10,275 bases of DNA from JADJLQ01 sp034439915 (GTDB lineage Bacteria > Bacteroidota > Bacteroidia > Chitinophagales > Saprospiraceae), in contig JAWXBI010000071.1 of the NCBI GenBank assembly GCA_034439915.1, positions 1-10,275 on the forward strand, read 5' to 3'. The translations under genes and the position numbers were made by a program. Below the pieces are notes generated by a model. It saw only the letters and a list, made by a program, of their open reading frames with translations, did no database searches and was not told where the DNA came from. Of the stretch, positions 1 through 7,032 are shown one piece after another (the first letter of the stretch is position 1; every line of letters begins with the position of its first letter).

Positions 1-2
1 GT

Positions 3-205
3 CTTATAATCGCACCAGCGCCATTTCATGGCTATGGAATTGAAATTTGACGACAGTAATTCTTCGATCAAAACATCACAGCTTATAATCGCACCAGCGC
101 CATTTCATGGCTATGGAATTGATATTAGTATACCTTTAAAAAACAAAAAGGGCTGCCCCTGCTTATAATCGCACCAGCGCCATTTCATGGCTATGGAATA
201 GAAAT
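3..205 (+). CRISPR. End of a type I-like CRISPR array: three 44-bp repeats, two spacers
   Basis: Three copies of a 44-bp unit lie at 3-46, 82-125 and 162-205. They begin CTTATAATCGCACC and end TATGGAATTGAAAT. They are separated by two unrelated spacers, 47-81 (35 bp) and 126-161 (36 bp). The copies are identical except for one base each in copy 2 (T at 123) and copy 3 (A at 200). The 3' end ATTGAAAT resembles the 8-nt crRNA 5' handle of type I systems (I-B in particular), and spacers of 35-36 bp fit type I. This puts transcription left to right, with the leader beyond the left edge. No repeat follows 205, and the changes fall in the last two copies, so this is probably the leader-distal end. 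Within the repeat, GCCAT-TTC-ATGGC (20-32 in copy 1) forms a 5-bp hairpin, flanked by CCA/TGG that can also pair. At 44 bp the repeat is long for type I. No cas gene is in the window, so the subtype is inferred from the repeat alone. Confidence 0.85.
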
Positions 206-242
206 GGACCATTACGGCAGGTACTAAAATTAAATACCTTAC

Positions 243-2084
243 CTAATCAGACAAGCTCAGCCACTCATCTTCCCTGGCAGACAACTGAGTTTCAAGTTCT
301 TTCAGTTCCGCCGTCCACTTGATCAGATCTTCAGTGATGACACTGGGTTGATCAAACCGGTTCTGAATTTCCTTTTTTTTCTGATTCAATTGAGCCAGTT
401 GTTTTTCTATTCGGCGCAGGTATTTTTGTGTTTCCCGGTCTTGTTTGGAAACGCTGGCCGGAAGTCCCTCTCTGGGCCGGAGGTCATCGTAGAGTTTAGC
501 CTGTTGCTCCAGACGGTATTGGGTGTAGTTTCCATTGTAATCGCGGATATACCCATCCCCCTCAAATATGAATAAATGGTCTACCACCTTATCGAGGAAA
601 AAACGGTCATGGGATACGATCAGCAGGCATCCCGGATATTCGGCCAGGTATTCTTCGATCACCTGGAGGGTAAAGATGTCCAGGTCGTTGGTCGGTTCAT
701 CCAAAATCAGGAAATTGGGTTGTTGCATCAATATGGTCAGAAGATATAACCTTCTTTTTTCACCTCCACTGATCTGGCTGACATAGACCTGTTGTTTTTT
801 GCGGTCAAACAGAAAACGCTCGAGCAATTGGGCCACCGCGATCACCGATCCATCCGGTTGTTTCCAGTTATCCGCGATGTCCCGGACGACTTCAATCACC
901 CGTTTATCTCCGTCCAGATAGAGCCCCGCTTGTTCGTAATAAGCAAATTTTACAGTAGATCCGGTGACGATCTTGCCGTGATCGGGTTGGATCCTGCCCA
1001 TGAGGATATTGAGCAAGGTCGACTTTCCTATCCCATTCGGGCCCACTATTCCTATGCGTTCGCCTTTTTTAAACATATAGTGAAAATCCTTTATCAGGGA
1101 GACCCCGTTGAACGATTTATTAATGTAATGCAATTCAAGGATCTTCGAACCTAAACGGGAAGACGAAAAATCCAGTTTTAATCGCTGTTCGGCCCTGCTC
1201 TGGCTGAGTGCAGTCGAAATGACGTCAAACTGATCGACCCGGCTTTTGGCTTTGGTGGTTCGGGCTTTGGGCTGCCGCCTCACCCAATCCAGTTCTTTGC
1301 GGTAGAGTTGTTTGAGCTTATCGTGCCGGATCTGGTCATTCTCCAGCATGTGTTCTTTTTTCTCCAAAAAAGCGGAATAATTGCCCTTATACCGAAAGAG
1401 TGAGCCCTGGTGCAATTCCAAGATTGTATCACATACATTATCCAAAAAATAACGGTCGTGTGTCACCATCAAAACGGTCAATGATTCCTGGCTGAGCCAT
1501 TCCTCCAGCCATTCTATCATATCGAGGTCAAGGTGATTACTCGGTTCATCCAGGATGATCAGGTCGGCCTGCATGAGTAAGACATGAGCCAGGGCCAGTC
1601 TTTTGACCTGTCCGCCGGAAAGGGTTTTTACTTTTTGTTCGAGATTTTGAAGGTTGAGTTTATACAGGATCTCCTTGACACGTGCTTCGACATCCCAGGC
1701 TTTGTGAAGGTCCATCTGGTGCATGGCCTCTTCGAGCATCCTGGGTTGATCGGCGGCATGCAATTGGGCCAGTTCATAATTTCTGACGGCCCTGACCCCG
1801 GCAAGGTCTGAATCCAGAATACTATCGATCACCGAGGATTCCGGGTTAAAAGAAGGATCCTGATCTAAGAATGCTATTTTTATGTTTTTAGCAATCAGAT
1901 AACTGGCTGATTCGCCTTCTGGTTTATCTATACCGGCTATCATACGAAGCAAGGAACTTTTACCACTGCCATTGGGCGCGATCAAAGCGATTTTTTCGCC
2001 TTTGTTGATCATCAGGGAAATATCCCGAAACAGGATTTTTTCCCCAAATGATTTATTGGCGTGTTCAAGGGTAAGGTAATGCAT
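243..2084 (-). CDS. uup: ABC-F family ATPase, Uup-type
   Basis: This is a 613-residue cytoplasmic protein with two ATP-binding cassettes and no membrane segments, the hallmark of ABC-F proteins. These act on the ribosome rather than as transporters. Cassette 1 has Walker A APNGSGKSS (36-44), signature LSGGQ (155-159), Walker B LIILDEPSNHLDL (175-187) and switch His209. Cassette 2 has GPNGIGKST (348-356), ISGGE (438-442), FLILDEPTNDLDI (458-470) and His492. A charged linker between them (about 240-310, with RRQPKARTTKAK) matches the ribosome-contacting arm region. The C-terminal 65 residues look like a coiled coil (YLRRIEKQLAQLNQKKKEI, then WTAELKELETQL), as in the DNA/ribosome-binding tail of Uup. 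Length is close to E. coli Uup. I start at the ATG at 2084 rather than the in-frame ATG at 2180: homology-like sequence begins at MHYLTLEHANKSF, and a promoter element sits between the two starts. The gene is monocistronic here and converges on the CRISPR array. The ABC-F call is very secure; the Uup subfamily assignment is likely. Confidence 0.93.
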   Translation of the reverse strand: MHYLTLEHANKSFGEKILFRDISLMINKGEKIALIAPNGSGKSSLLRMIAGIDKPEGESASYLIAKNIKIAFLDQDPSFNPESSVIDSILDSDLAGVRAVRNYELAQLHAADQPRMLEEAMHQMDLHKAWDVEARVKEILYKLNLQNLEQKVKTLSGGQVKRLALAHVLLMQADLIILDEPSNHLDLDMIEWLEEWLSQESLTVLMVTHDRYFLDNVCDTILELHQGSLFRYKGNYSAFLEKKEHMLENDQIRHDKLKQLYRKELDWVRRQPKARTTKAKSRVDQFDVISTALSQSRAEQRLKLDFSSSRLGSKILELHYINKSFNGVSLIKDFHYMFKKGERIGIVGPNGIGKSTLLNILMGRIQPDHGKIVTGSTVKFAYYEQAGLYLDGDKRVIEVVRDIADNWKQPDGSVIAVAQLLERFLFDRKKQQVYVSQISGGEKRRLYLLTILMQQPNFLILDEPTNDLDIFTLQVIEEYLAEYPGCLLIVSHDRFFLDKVVDHLFIFEGDGYIRDYNGNYTQYRLEQQAKLYDDLRPREGLPASVSKQDRETQKYLRRIEKQLAQLNQKKKEIQNRFDQPSVITEDLIKWTAELKELETQLSAREDEWLSLSD

Positions 2085-2397
2085 CTGGGCGCAAAGATAG
2101 ACTTTCAATAGGCGTCTGACGAAATGCAGGAAATTGGTAATTATATGACAAATAAGACCTGGAAAGTTTAATACTTTCATAACCAGCGTAAAAAACCTGT
2201 CCGACTTGGCCAGGCGGGCTTCCAGGTCTAGTTTTATAATAATTTCCCATTTTTTATAAACCTGCAGTCTGTCAAATACCCCCTTTCAACCTTATTGAAT
2301 ACGATGCTGTTAAGTTTAATAATCTTGTAATTATTCTTTCCTAAAAAGATTCATCTCCATTGACCCATTCGTTCTAATACCAAATCATTTATTATAT
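2085..2397. other. Divergent intergenic region between uup and the SusC gene
   Basis: No credible gene lies in these 313 bp. Besides the uup promoter, the plus strand has two imperfect promoter candidates for the susC-susD pair. One is TTG (2206-2208), 20 nt, then TAGTTTTA (2229-2236). The other is TTG (2295-2297), 22 nt, then TAATCTTG (2320-2327). Each -7 box matches five of the six fixed positions of TAnnTTTG, so neither is secure. Two AT-rich inverted repeats could be operator sites: TTTATAA (2233-2239) with TTATAAA (2254-2260), and AATAAT (2318-2323) with ATTATT (2330-2335). Short AT-rich repeats of this kind also arise by chance. Confidence 0.35.
2092..2124 (-). promoter_or_regulatory. 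Bacteroidota-type promoter of the ABC-F gene, apparently leaderless
   Basis: On the minus strand, TATCTTTG (2099 down to 2092) matches the Bacteroidota -7 consensus TAnnTTTG exactly. A weaker -33 candidate, TTTC (2124-2121, consensus TTTG), lies 21 nt upstream. Only 7 nt (CGCCCAG) separate the -7 box from the ATG at 2084. Transcription should therefore start at or within a few bases of the start codon, leaving no room for a ribosome-binding site. Confidence 0.6.
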
Positions 2398-2461
2398 ATG
2401 AAACCAATGTTACAAACCATTAAAAGAATTGTACCCTTGATTCTGTTGGGCAATCCCCTGG
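2398..2461 (+). pseudogene. Out-of-frame signal-peptide segment of the SusC gene
   Basis: The ATG at 2398 opens a frame reading MKPMLQTIKRIVPLILLG, a basic then hydrophobic stretch exactly like a Sec signal peptide. It is one base out of frame with the transporter that follows and, left uncorrected, runs into unrelated residues. Removing one G from GGG (2448-2450) would give LILLAIPWMAWSQ. Removing one C from CCCC (2455-2458) would give LILLGNPWMAWSQ. Either restores a normal leader joined to the SusC body, with likely cleavage near AWS/Q. In the SusC frame itself, a TGA stop at 2438-2440 blocks any upstream start. A sequencing or assembly error in a homopolymer, a real mutation, or a slippery control site could all explain this. 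Confidence 0.75.
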
Positions 2462-5400
2462 ATGGCCTGGAGTCAAAACACTGTCAACTTTACGCTTAAA
2501 GGGCACGTGGATGATGATACCGGTGAACCCCTGATCGGTGTCTCCGTTTTACTGGAAGGCACTACGCTCGGGACTATCACGGATATCGAAGGTGATTTTG
2601 AGCTCAGAGGAATTTACCAATCCGGTTCTTACGATCTGATCCTGAGTTATATAGGTTACAAAAACCTGGTCCAGTCTGTTACCCTGCGAGAAGGAGAAAT
2701 TATTCTGGGGAGTTTTGTCTTAGCCCAGGATGCTACCAATCTCGACGAAATCCTTGTCGTAGGTTCAACCCTCAAACAAAGCCGCCGTGAGCTGGGCAAT
2801 TCAATCACTGCCATCAACGCTGACCAGCTTAAGAACACTGGAAGCAGCAATATCCTCAGCTCGCTCCAGGGTAAAGTTCCCGGGGCTCAGATTTCGCAGA
2901 ATTCTGGTGATCCAGCGGGGGGTATAACGGTCCGCCTGAGAGGAGTAAAATCGATCCGCGGAAATTCCGACCCCCTTTATGTCATCGACGGGGTAGTCGT
3001 TTCCAATTCATCGGCAAACGTATCCCAGACCGCTCTCGGCAATCAGGTGGGCGATGCGGTAATAGGAACCAATCGCCTGGCTGACCTCAATCCCTCGGAC
3101 ATTGAAAGCATCAACGTTTTGAATGGTGCTGCTGCGGCCGCAGTTTATGGTTCGCGAGCCAACAATGGTGTAGTCATCATCAACACCAAAAGAGGAAAAG
3201 CGGGAAAACCCCAGATCACACTGAATACCTCTTTCAATGTGAATGAATTGAGAAAAAAAGTTTTCATTACCACCTATCCCAAACAATTTGGTTTTGCCAA
3301 CCTGCGTCTGCATACGATTGGCGCTCCTACAGCGGCTCAGATCACTGCCAACCCCGGTACCACGGTGAGCGGAATTTTCCGTGATGGAACTACTACTAAC
3401 CTCGCCACCAATCTGGTCGACGTAACGCGTTACGATTACCAGGACGAGATTTTTCAAACTGCAACCGGGACTGATAATTCAATTTCCATCAGCGGTGGCT
3501 CTGAAAAATCAAAATATTTTATGTCAATGGGTTATATGAAAAATGAAGGCATTATTAAAGGAACAGATTTTAACCGGTACAATGCCAGAGCCCGCATCGA
3601 TCAGCGCCTGACGGATTGGGCTAAGGTATCCATAGGCCTCACCTATACTAATAGTTTGTCCAATGAAAAGGCCAACGGAAATGTGTTTTACAGCCCGATC
3701 AACAGCGTCAATATCACCAACAATATTTACGATATTAATCTGCGTGATCCTTTTGGCAATTTAAAAGCAGTAGATCCCACCCGTGTAAATCCCCTGACCA
3801 CCATCGAAGCTATGCAATTTAAACAACGGGTAAACAGGACCATCAATGACTTGCAGGTCAACATCACCCCCATCCAAAACATGAGCATTGACTGGGTCGT
3901 AGGTATAGACGCATTTAATCAATTGGGGACTAATTTTATTCCCGCTTATCCATATCAGGCTGACGCCGGCCTTCCCGCTGAACGATATCCCTTCGGATAT
4001 ACCTCTAATGTCAATGCGGTCACTTCTCAATTTAATAGCGACCTCAATATCAGCTACGAGTATAAAATCACCCAGGACCTTAAAGTGAATGCTGTCGCCG
4101 GGACCAATTACCAGTACCGGCGGTCAGATTTTTCCAGGGCCAGCGGTGAAAATCTCATCCCTTTTATTGAAACGGTCAATGGAGCCGCAAGCACCACTGT
4201 AGGAGCTGGATATGGCGTCGGCCAGTTCAGCCTGAGTGGAATATTTGGACAGGCTACCTTCGGTTATAAAAACCTGGCTTATCTCACCGGTGCTGTACGC
4301 AGAGATGGAGCCAGCCCTTTTGATAAAAGCCAAACCAATCAGATCTATCCTAAAATCAGCGGAAGTTTTATTCTCTCCGATTTGTGGAGCAAATCCACTT
4401 TAGCAAAAAACTTAAGCACTGCCCGGGCTCGTTTTTCCTGGGGCGAATCAGGAGGTCTGACCGCAGTGGGTGACTACGATCGATTTTGGAGGTTTTCTTC
4501 TGTACCCTATTTAGGCAGAAGCACGTTTTTACCCAGCTCTACCCTCGCCAACATCAACCTTAAGCCCGAACGCATGACGGAAGTGGAAGGTGGGATAGAT
4601 CTGGGCCTGCTCAACAATAAAATCAACCTGGGGATTACCCTTTATAAACAAACGATCAATGACTTGGTAGTCAACCGTCAGGTAGCCTCCTCCAGCGGAG
4701 GTACAGGGACCATTGACAACGTAGGGATTATGGAAAACAAAGGCATTGAAATTGCCCTGACGGCCAACGCTGTAAAATCCAAAAATTTTAATTGGGAGGT
4801 AACCTTACTGTATAATAAAAATAAAAACAAGGTAGTCAAACTGGGGAGCCCCACCGTTGCTCTGGCCAATTCTGGCGGGGCTCCGGTGTTTTTGATTGAA
4901 GGTCAACCTGCTTCTGTGTTTTATGGATTTTTCTATGCTCTTAACGAAAATGGCGAATATCTACTGACGAGCCAAAACCTTCCCCAGCGTGAAACAGGTG
5001 TCCAAAATTCTGTAACTACCTACACTACCCAACGTAAAGCCGACGGCCAACCCAGCGGTGCTTTTCTTCGTAAGATCATAGGTGATCCAAACCCGGATTG
5101 GACTGGTTCTTTAGTTTCTAATATCTCTTATAAAAGACTGGGATTCCGGTTTTTATTGGATGCTGTCCAGGGCGTTGAAGTTTTTAATGCAGACAAACGA
5201 ACACGGAACAATGTCGGGATTGGTGATATAGCCGAAGCTGAAATGCGAGGTACCCTTCCCCGCGGTTATGTGTTTTCTCTGGTCAATATAGAGGAATACC
5301 GGGTGGACGATGGTTCATTTGTAAAATTACGCGAAGTCGGACTGACTTATATGTTGCCCAAACTGACTAAAGGATTGGAAAACCTGACCATCTCCCTTGT

Positions 5401-5548
5401 GGGTCGTAATTTATTTTCATGGGACAATTACAGTGGTTTTGATCCGGAAACAAATGCCGGTGGAAACAGTGATTTATTGCGCAGTATTGACTTTGGGAAC
5501 GTACCGATTCCCAGGACTTATCAACTGCAGTTAACCGCTAATTTTTAA
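2462..5548 (+). CDS. SusC/RagA-family TonB-linked outer-membrane transporter (leader frameshifted)
   Basis: This 1028-residue reading frame encodes a TonB-dependent outer-membrane barrel that would import a substrate captured by its SusD partner. From residue 11 it has a carboxypeptidase-regulatory-like domain (LKGHVDDDTGEPLIGVSVLL, about 12-90). A TonB-box-like segment LDEILVVGS (94-102) follows, then a plug domain (about 103-245) with the family motifs DPLYVIDGVVV (170-180) and AVYGSRANNGVVIINTKRG (227-245). The rest is a beta-barrel ending in a C-terminal Phe (QLQLTANF). The first in-frame ATG (2462) gives no signal peptide. The true N-terminus is almost certainly at 2398 in the other frame, described separately, so the gene as read would not yield an exported protein. 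It lies 32 bp upstream of the SusD gene and is surely cotranscribed with it. No degradative enzyme or sigma/anti-sigma pair is adjacent, so the substrate cannot be named. Family assignment is secure. Confidence 0.93.
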   Translation: MAWSQNTVNFTLKGHVDDDTGEPLIGVSVLLEGTTLGTITDIEGDFELRGIYQSGSYDLILSYIGYKNLVQSVTLREGEIILGSFVLAQDATNLDEILVVGSTLKQSRRELGNSITAINADQLKNTGSSNILSSLQGKVPGAQISQNSGDPAGGITVRLRGVKSIRGNSDPLYVIDGVVVSNSSANVSQTALGNQVGDAVIGTNRLADLNPSDIESINVLNGAAAAAVYGSRANNGVVIINTKRGKAGKPQITLNTSFNVNELRKKVFITTYPKQFGFANLRLHTIGAPTAAQITANPGTTVSGIFRDGTTTNLATNLVDVTRYDYQDEIFQTATGTDNSISISGGSEKSKYFMSMGYMKNEGIIKGTDFNRYNARARIDQRLTDWAKVSIGLTYTNSLSNEKANGNVFYSPINSVNITNNIYDINLRDPFGNLKAVDPTRVNPLTTIEAMQFKQRVNRTINDLQVNITPIQNMSIDWVVGIDAFNQLGTNFIPAYPYQADAGLPAERYPFGYTSNVNAVTSQFNSDLNISYEYKITQDLKVNAVAGTNYQYRRSDFSRASGENLIPFIETVNGAASTTVGAGYGVGQFSLSGIFGQATFGYKNLAYLTGAVRRDGASPFDKSQTNQIYPKISGSFILSDLWSKSTLAKNLSTARARFSWGESGGLTAVGDYDRFWRFSSVPYLGRSTFLPSSTLANINLKPERMTEVEGGIDLGLLNNKINLGITLYKQTINDLVVNRQVASSSGGTGTIDNVGIMENKGIEIALTANAVKSKNFNWEVTLLYNKNKNKVVKLGSPTVALANSGGAPVFLIEGQPASVFYGFFYALNENGEYLLTSQNLPQRETGVQNSVTTYTTQRKADGQPSGAFLRKIIGDPNPDWTGSLVSNISYKRLGFRFLLDAVQGVEVFNADKRTRNNVGIGDIAEAEMRGTLPRGYVFSLVNIEEYRVDDGSFVKLREVGLTYMLPKLTKGLENLTISLVGRNLFSWDNYSGFDPETNAGGNSDLLRSIDFGNVPIPRTYQLQLTANF

Positions 5549-5580
5549 TAACATCCTATCACAACTAAATTCTAGTAAAA

Positions 5581-6870
5581 ATGAAAAATAAGATAATTAG
5601 ATATAGCCTGGCAATATGTTCATTGGTTTGTCTCAGTTCCTGTGAAAATGAATTCCTGGACCCTTCAGCTGCCAGCGAGACCCAGGTGATCAACAATATC
5701 ACCGGGTTAATAGCCCTGGCCAACGGACTGCCATACCGATATTCAGTAGGCCGGGCCAGTCTTGGATATACTATGCCCGTAGCCAGCGGACTTTCAACCA
5801 AAGAGTTGCGGGTACTTAATGCAGGTAATGCAGACGAAGATTTTTTGGAAAAAGGAGGAGCTAATGTCCAGGGCAACAACAGTCTCGTCCGTAATATCTG
5901 GGAACAAAGCAACCTGATCAAAGCCAATGCAGACATTATATTAAAGAACAGCGAAAGTATCACGGATCCCGGCACCAAGAGTGGATTACAATCTTTTGCC
6001 AATTTATTCAAAGCCATGGCACTGGGTGCCTTAGGTGAATTTTTTGAACAAGCTACGCAGAACACCGCCACAGGTGCCACCTTTAGTGCTCGTGCAGAGG
6101 TACTAAAAGAAGCTATTCGGTTATTGGAGACTGCTGCCAGTGCATTGAGTGCCAATACCCCATCGGCATTTTTTACTACCCGCATCGTTTCGGGAATCGA
6201 TATGCCCAACACGATACAGGCACTGATAGCCCGGTATAGTTTGATGCTCGCTGATTACGATAAAGCTCTGGCTGCAGCCAATAAGGTCGACCTGACTAAA
6301 AAATCATCATTTAATTTTGATGACGTAAGCCGGAATGCCCTATTTGATGCCGTGATGAGTAACCGCAACGTAGTCGAACCGACCAATGCCACGATGGGGT
6401 TGCCCGATGCACTCAAACCAGATCCGGCTGATAAAAGACTCGCTTTTTTTATTAATACCACAGCGGGAGTTAATCTGGGAAGGGCCAGCTTTTATACAGC
6501 CAATTCAACTCCTGTTCCGGTTTACCGCCCCGGGGAAATCATCCTGATTAAAGCAGAATCATTTGCCCGTAAGAACCAATTGACTGATGCGGTGACAGAA
6601 CTGAATAAGGTAATGACTAAAAAAGCGGCTGCTGATGTATGGGGTATCGGTGCCGATTTGCCGGCCTATGCTGGAGCCAATACGGCTGAGGCGATTCTGA
6701 CTGAAATCTATCGTCAACGTTGTATAGAACTCTTCCTTACCGGACTAAAACTCGATGATAGCAGAAGGTTTAACCGGCCCAACCCGGTAGAGCGGACACG
6801 TAATTTTTATCCCTATCCTTTGACAGAAAGGGATAACAATACCAATACGCCTGCCGACCCGCAGGGTTGA
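5581..6870 (+). CDS. SusD/RagB-family surface nutrient-binding lipoprotein
   Basis: This 429-residue lipoprotein forms the substrate-binding lid over the SusC-like barrel encoded just upstream. The N-terminus is a lipoprotein signal (MKNKIIRYSLAICSLVCLSS) with lipobox LSSC and acylated Cys21. It is followed by ENEFLDP, the typical start of mature SusD proteins. Helical, TPR-like segments follow: SLVRNIWEQSNLIKANADII (101-120), SFANLFKAMALGALGEFFEQ (138-157), TIQALIARYSLMLADYDKAL (211-230) and RPGEIILIKAESFARKNQL (316-334). The C-terminus has the family-typical IYRQRCIELFLTGLKLDDSRR (375-396 region) and a YPYPLTERDNN tail. It is somewhat shorter than many SusD proteins (roughly 480-550 residues) but has no visible gap or frameshift. 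The ATG at 5581 is preceded by an A-rich stretch (AGTAAAA) and no Shine-Dalgarno. Cotranscription with the SusC gene is expected, ending at the terminator at 6888-6924. Ligand is unknown. Confidence 0.94.
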   Translation: MKNKIIRYSLAICSLVCLSSCENEFLDPSAASETQVINNITGLIALANGLPYRYSVGRASLGYTMPVASGLSTKELRVLNAGNADEDFLEKGGANVQGNNSLVRNIWEQSNLIKANADIILKNSESITDPGTKSGLQSFANLFKAMALGALGEFFEQATQNTATGATFSARAEVLKEAIRLLETAASALSANTPSAFFTTRIVSGIDMPNTIQALIARYSLMLADYDKALAAANKVDLTKKSSFNFDDVSRNALFDAVMSNRNVVEPTNATMGLPDALKPDPADKRLAFFINTTAGVNLGRASFYTANSTPVPVYRPGEIILIKAESFARKNQLTDAVTELNKVMTKKAAADVWGIGADLPAYAGANTAEAILTEIYRQRCIELFLTGLKLDDSRRFNRPNPVERTRNFYPYPLTERDNNTNTPADPQG

Positions 6871-6887
6871 TCCTCGAGATATAAATT

Positions 6888-6924
6888 AAAAAGACACGGC
6901 CGTGGTTGCGGACCGTGTCTTTTT
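6888..6924 (+). terminator. Rho-independent terminator after the SusC-SusD pair
   Basis: A perfect 12-bp stem, AAAAAGACACGG (6888-6899) with CCGTGTCTTTTT (6913-6924), encloses a 13-nt loop and ends in a run of five T. The loop itself can add a short CCG/CGG pairing. It begins 18 bp after the SusD stop codon. Because the stem is flanked by A-run and T-run, it could terminate in both directions. It separates the susCD transcript from the next gene. Confidence 0.88.
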
Positions 6925-7032
6925 ATATTTAGTTCCATCAAACCAGTCTTTCTTAGTATTTTAAAAATTTAAGAGATCTTTAATGATCAAAAGCACAAGA
7001 ATTTTAGTTAAAGGTGTAGAATTAAATTTTAT

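Noticed and set aside
5..10. TATAAT within each CRISPR repeat as a promoter -10 box
   Set aside because: Bacteroidota use TAnnTTTG rather than TATAAT, and no -35 partner is seen. In-repeat promoters are known from type II-C arrays, whereas this repeat looks type I.
792..1154. Open frame of 120 codons on the plus strand inside uup
   Set aside because: It lies wholly opposite a conserved ABC-F coding region and has no recognisable motif.
2085..2180. N-terminal extension of the ABC-F protein to the ATG at 2180
   Set aside because: The extra 32 residues look nothing like the family, the consensus -7 box lies inside them, and the family-like sequence starts exactly at the ATG at 2084.
3008..3457. 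Open frame of 149 codons antisense to the SusC plug domain
   Set aside because: The opposite strand carries canonical SusC motifs throughout, so this is a shadow frame.
5565..6212. Open frame of 215 codons on the minus strand, antisense to the SusD gene
   Set aside because: It mirrors a well-supported SusD gene, shows no recognisable domain, and has a low-complexity Ala/Leu/Ser composition typical of a shadow frame.
7023..7030. TAAATTTT as the -7 box of the barrel gene
   Set aside because: It lacks the final G and lies only 2 bp from the ATG, too close to place a start site upstream of the gene.
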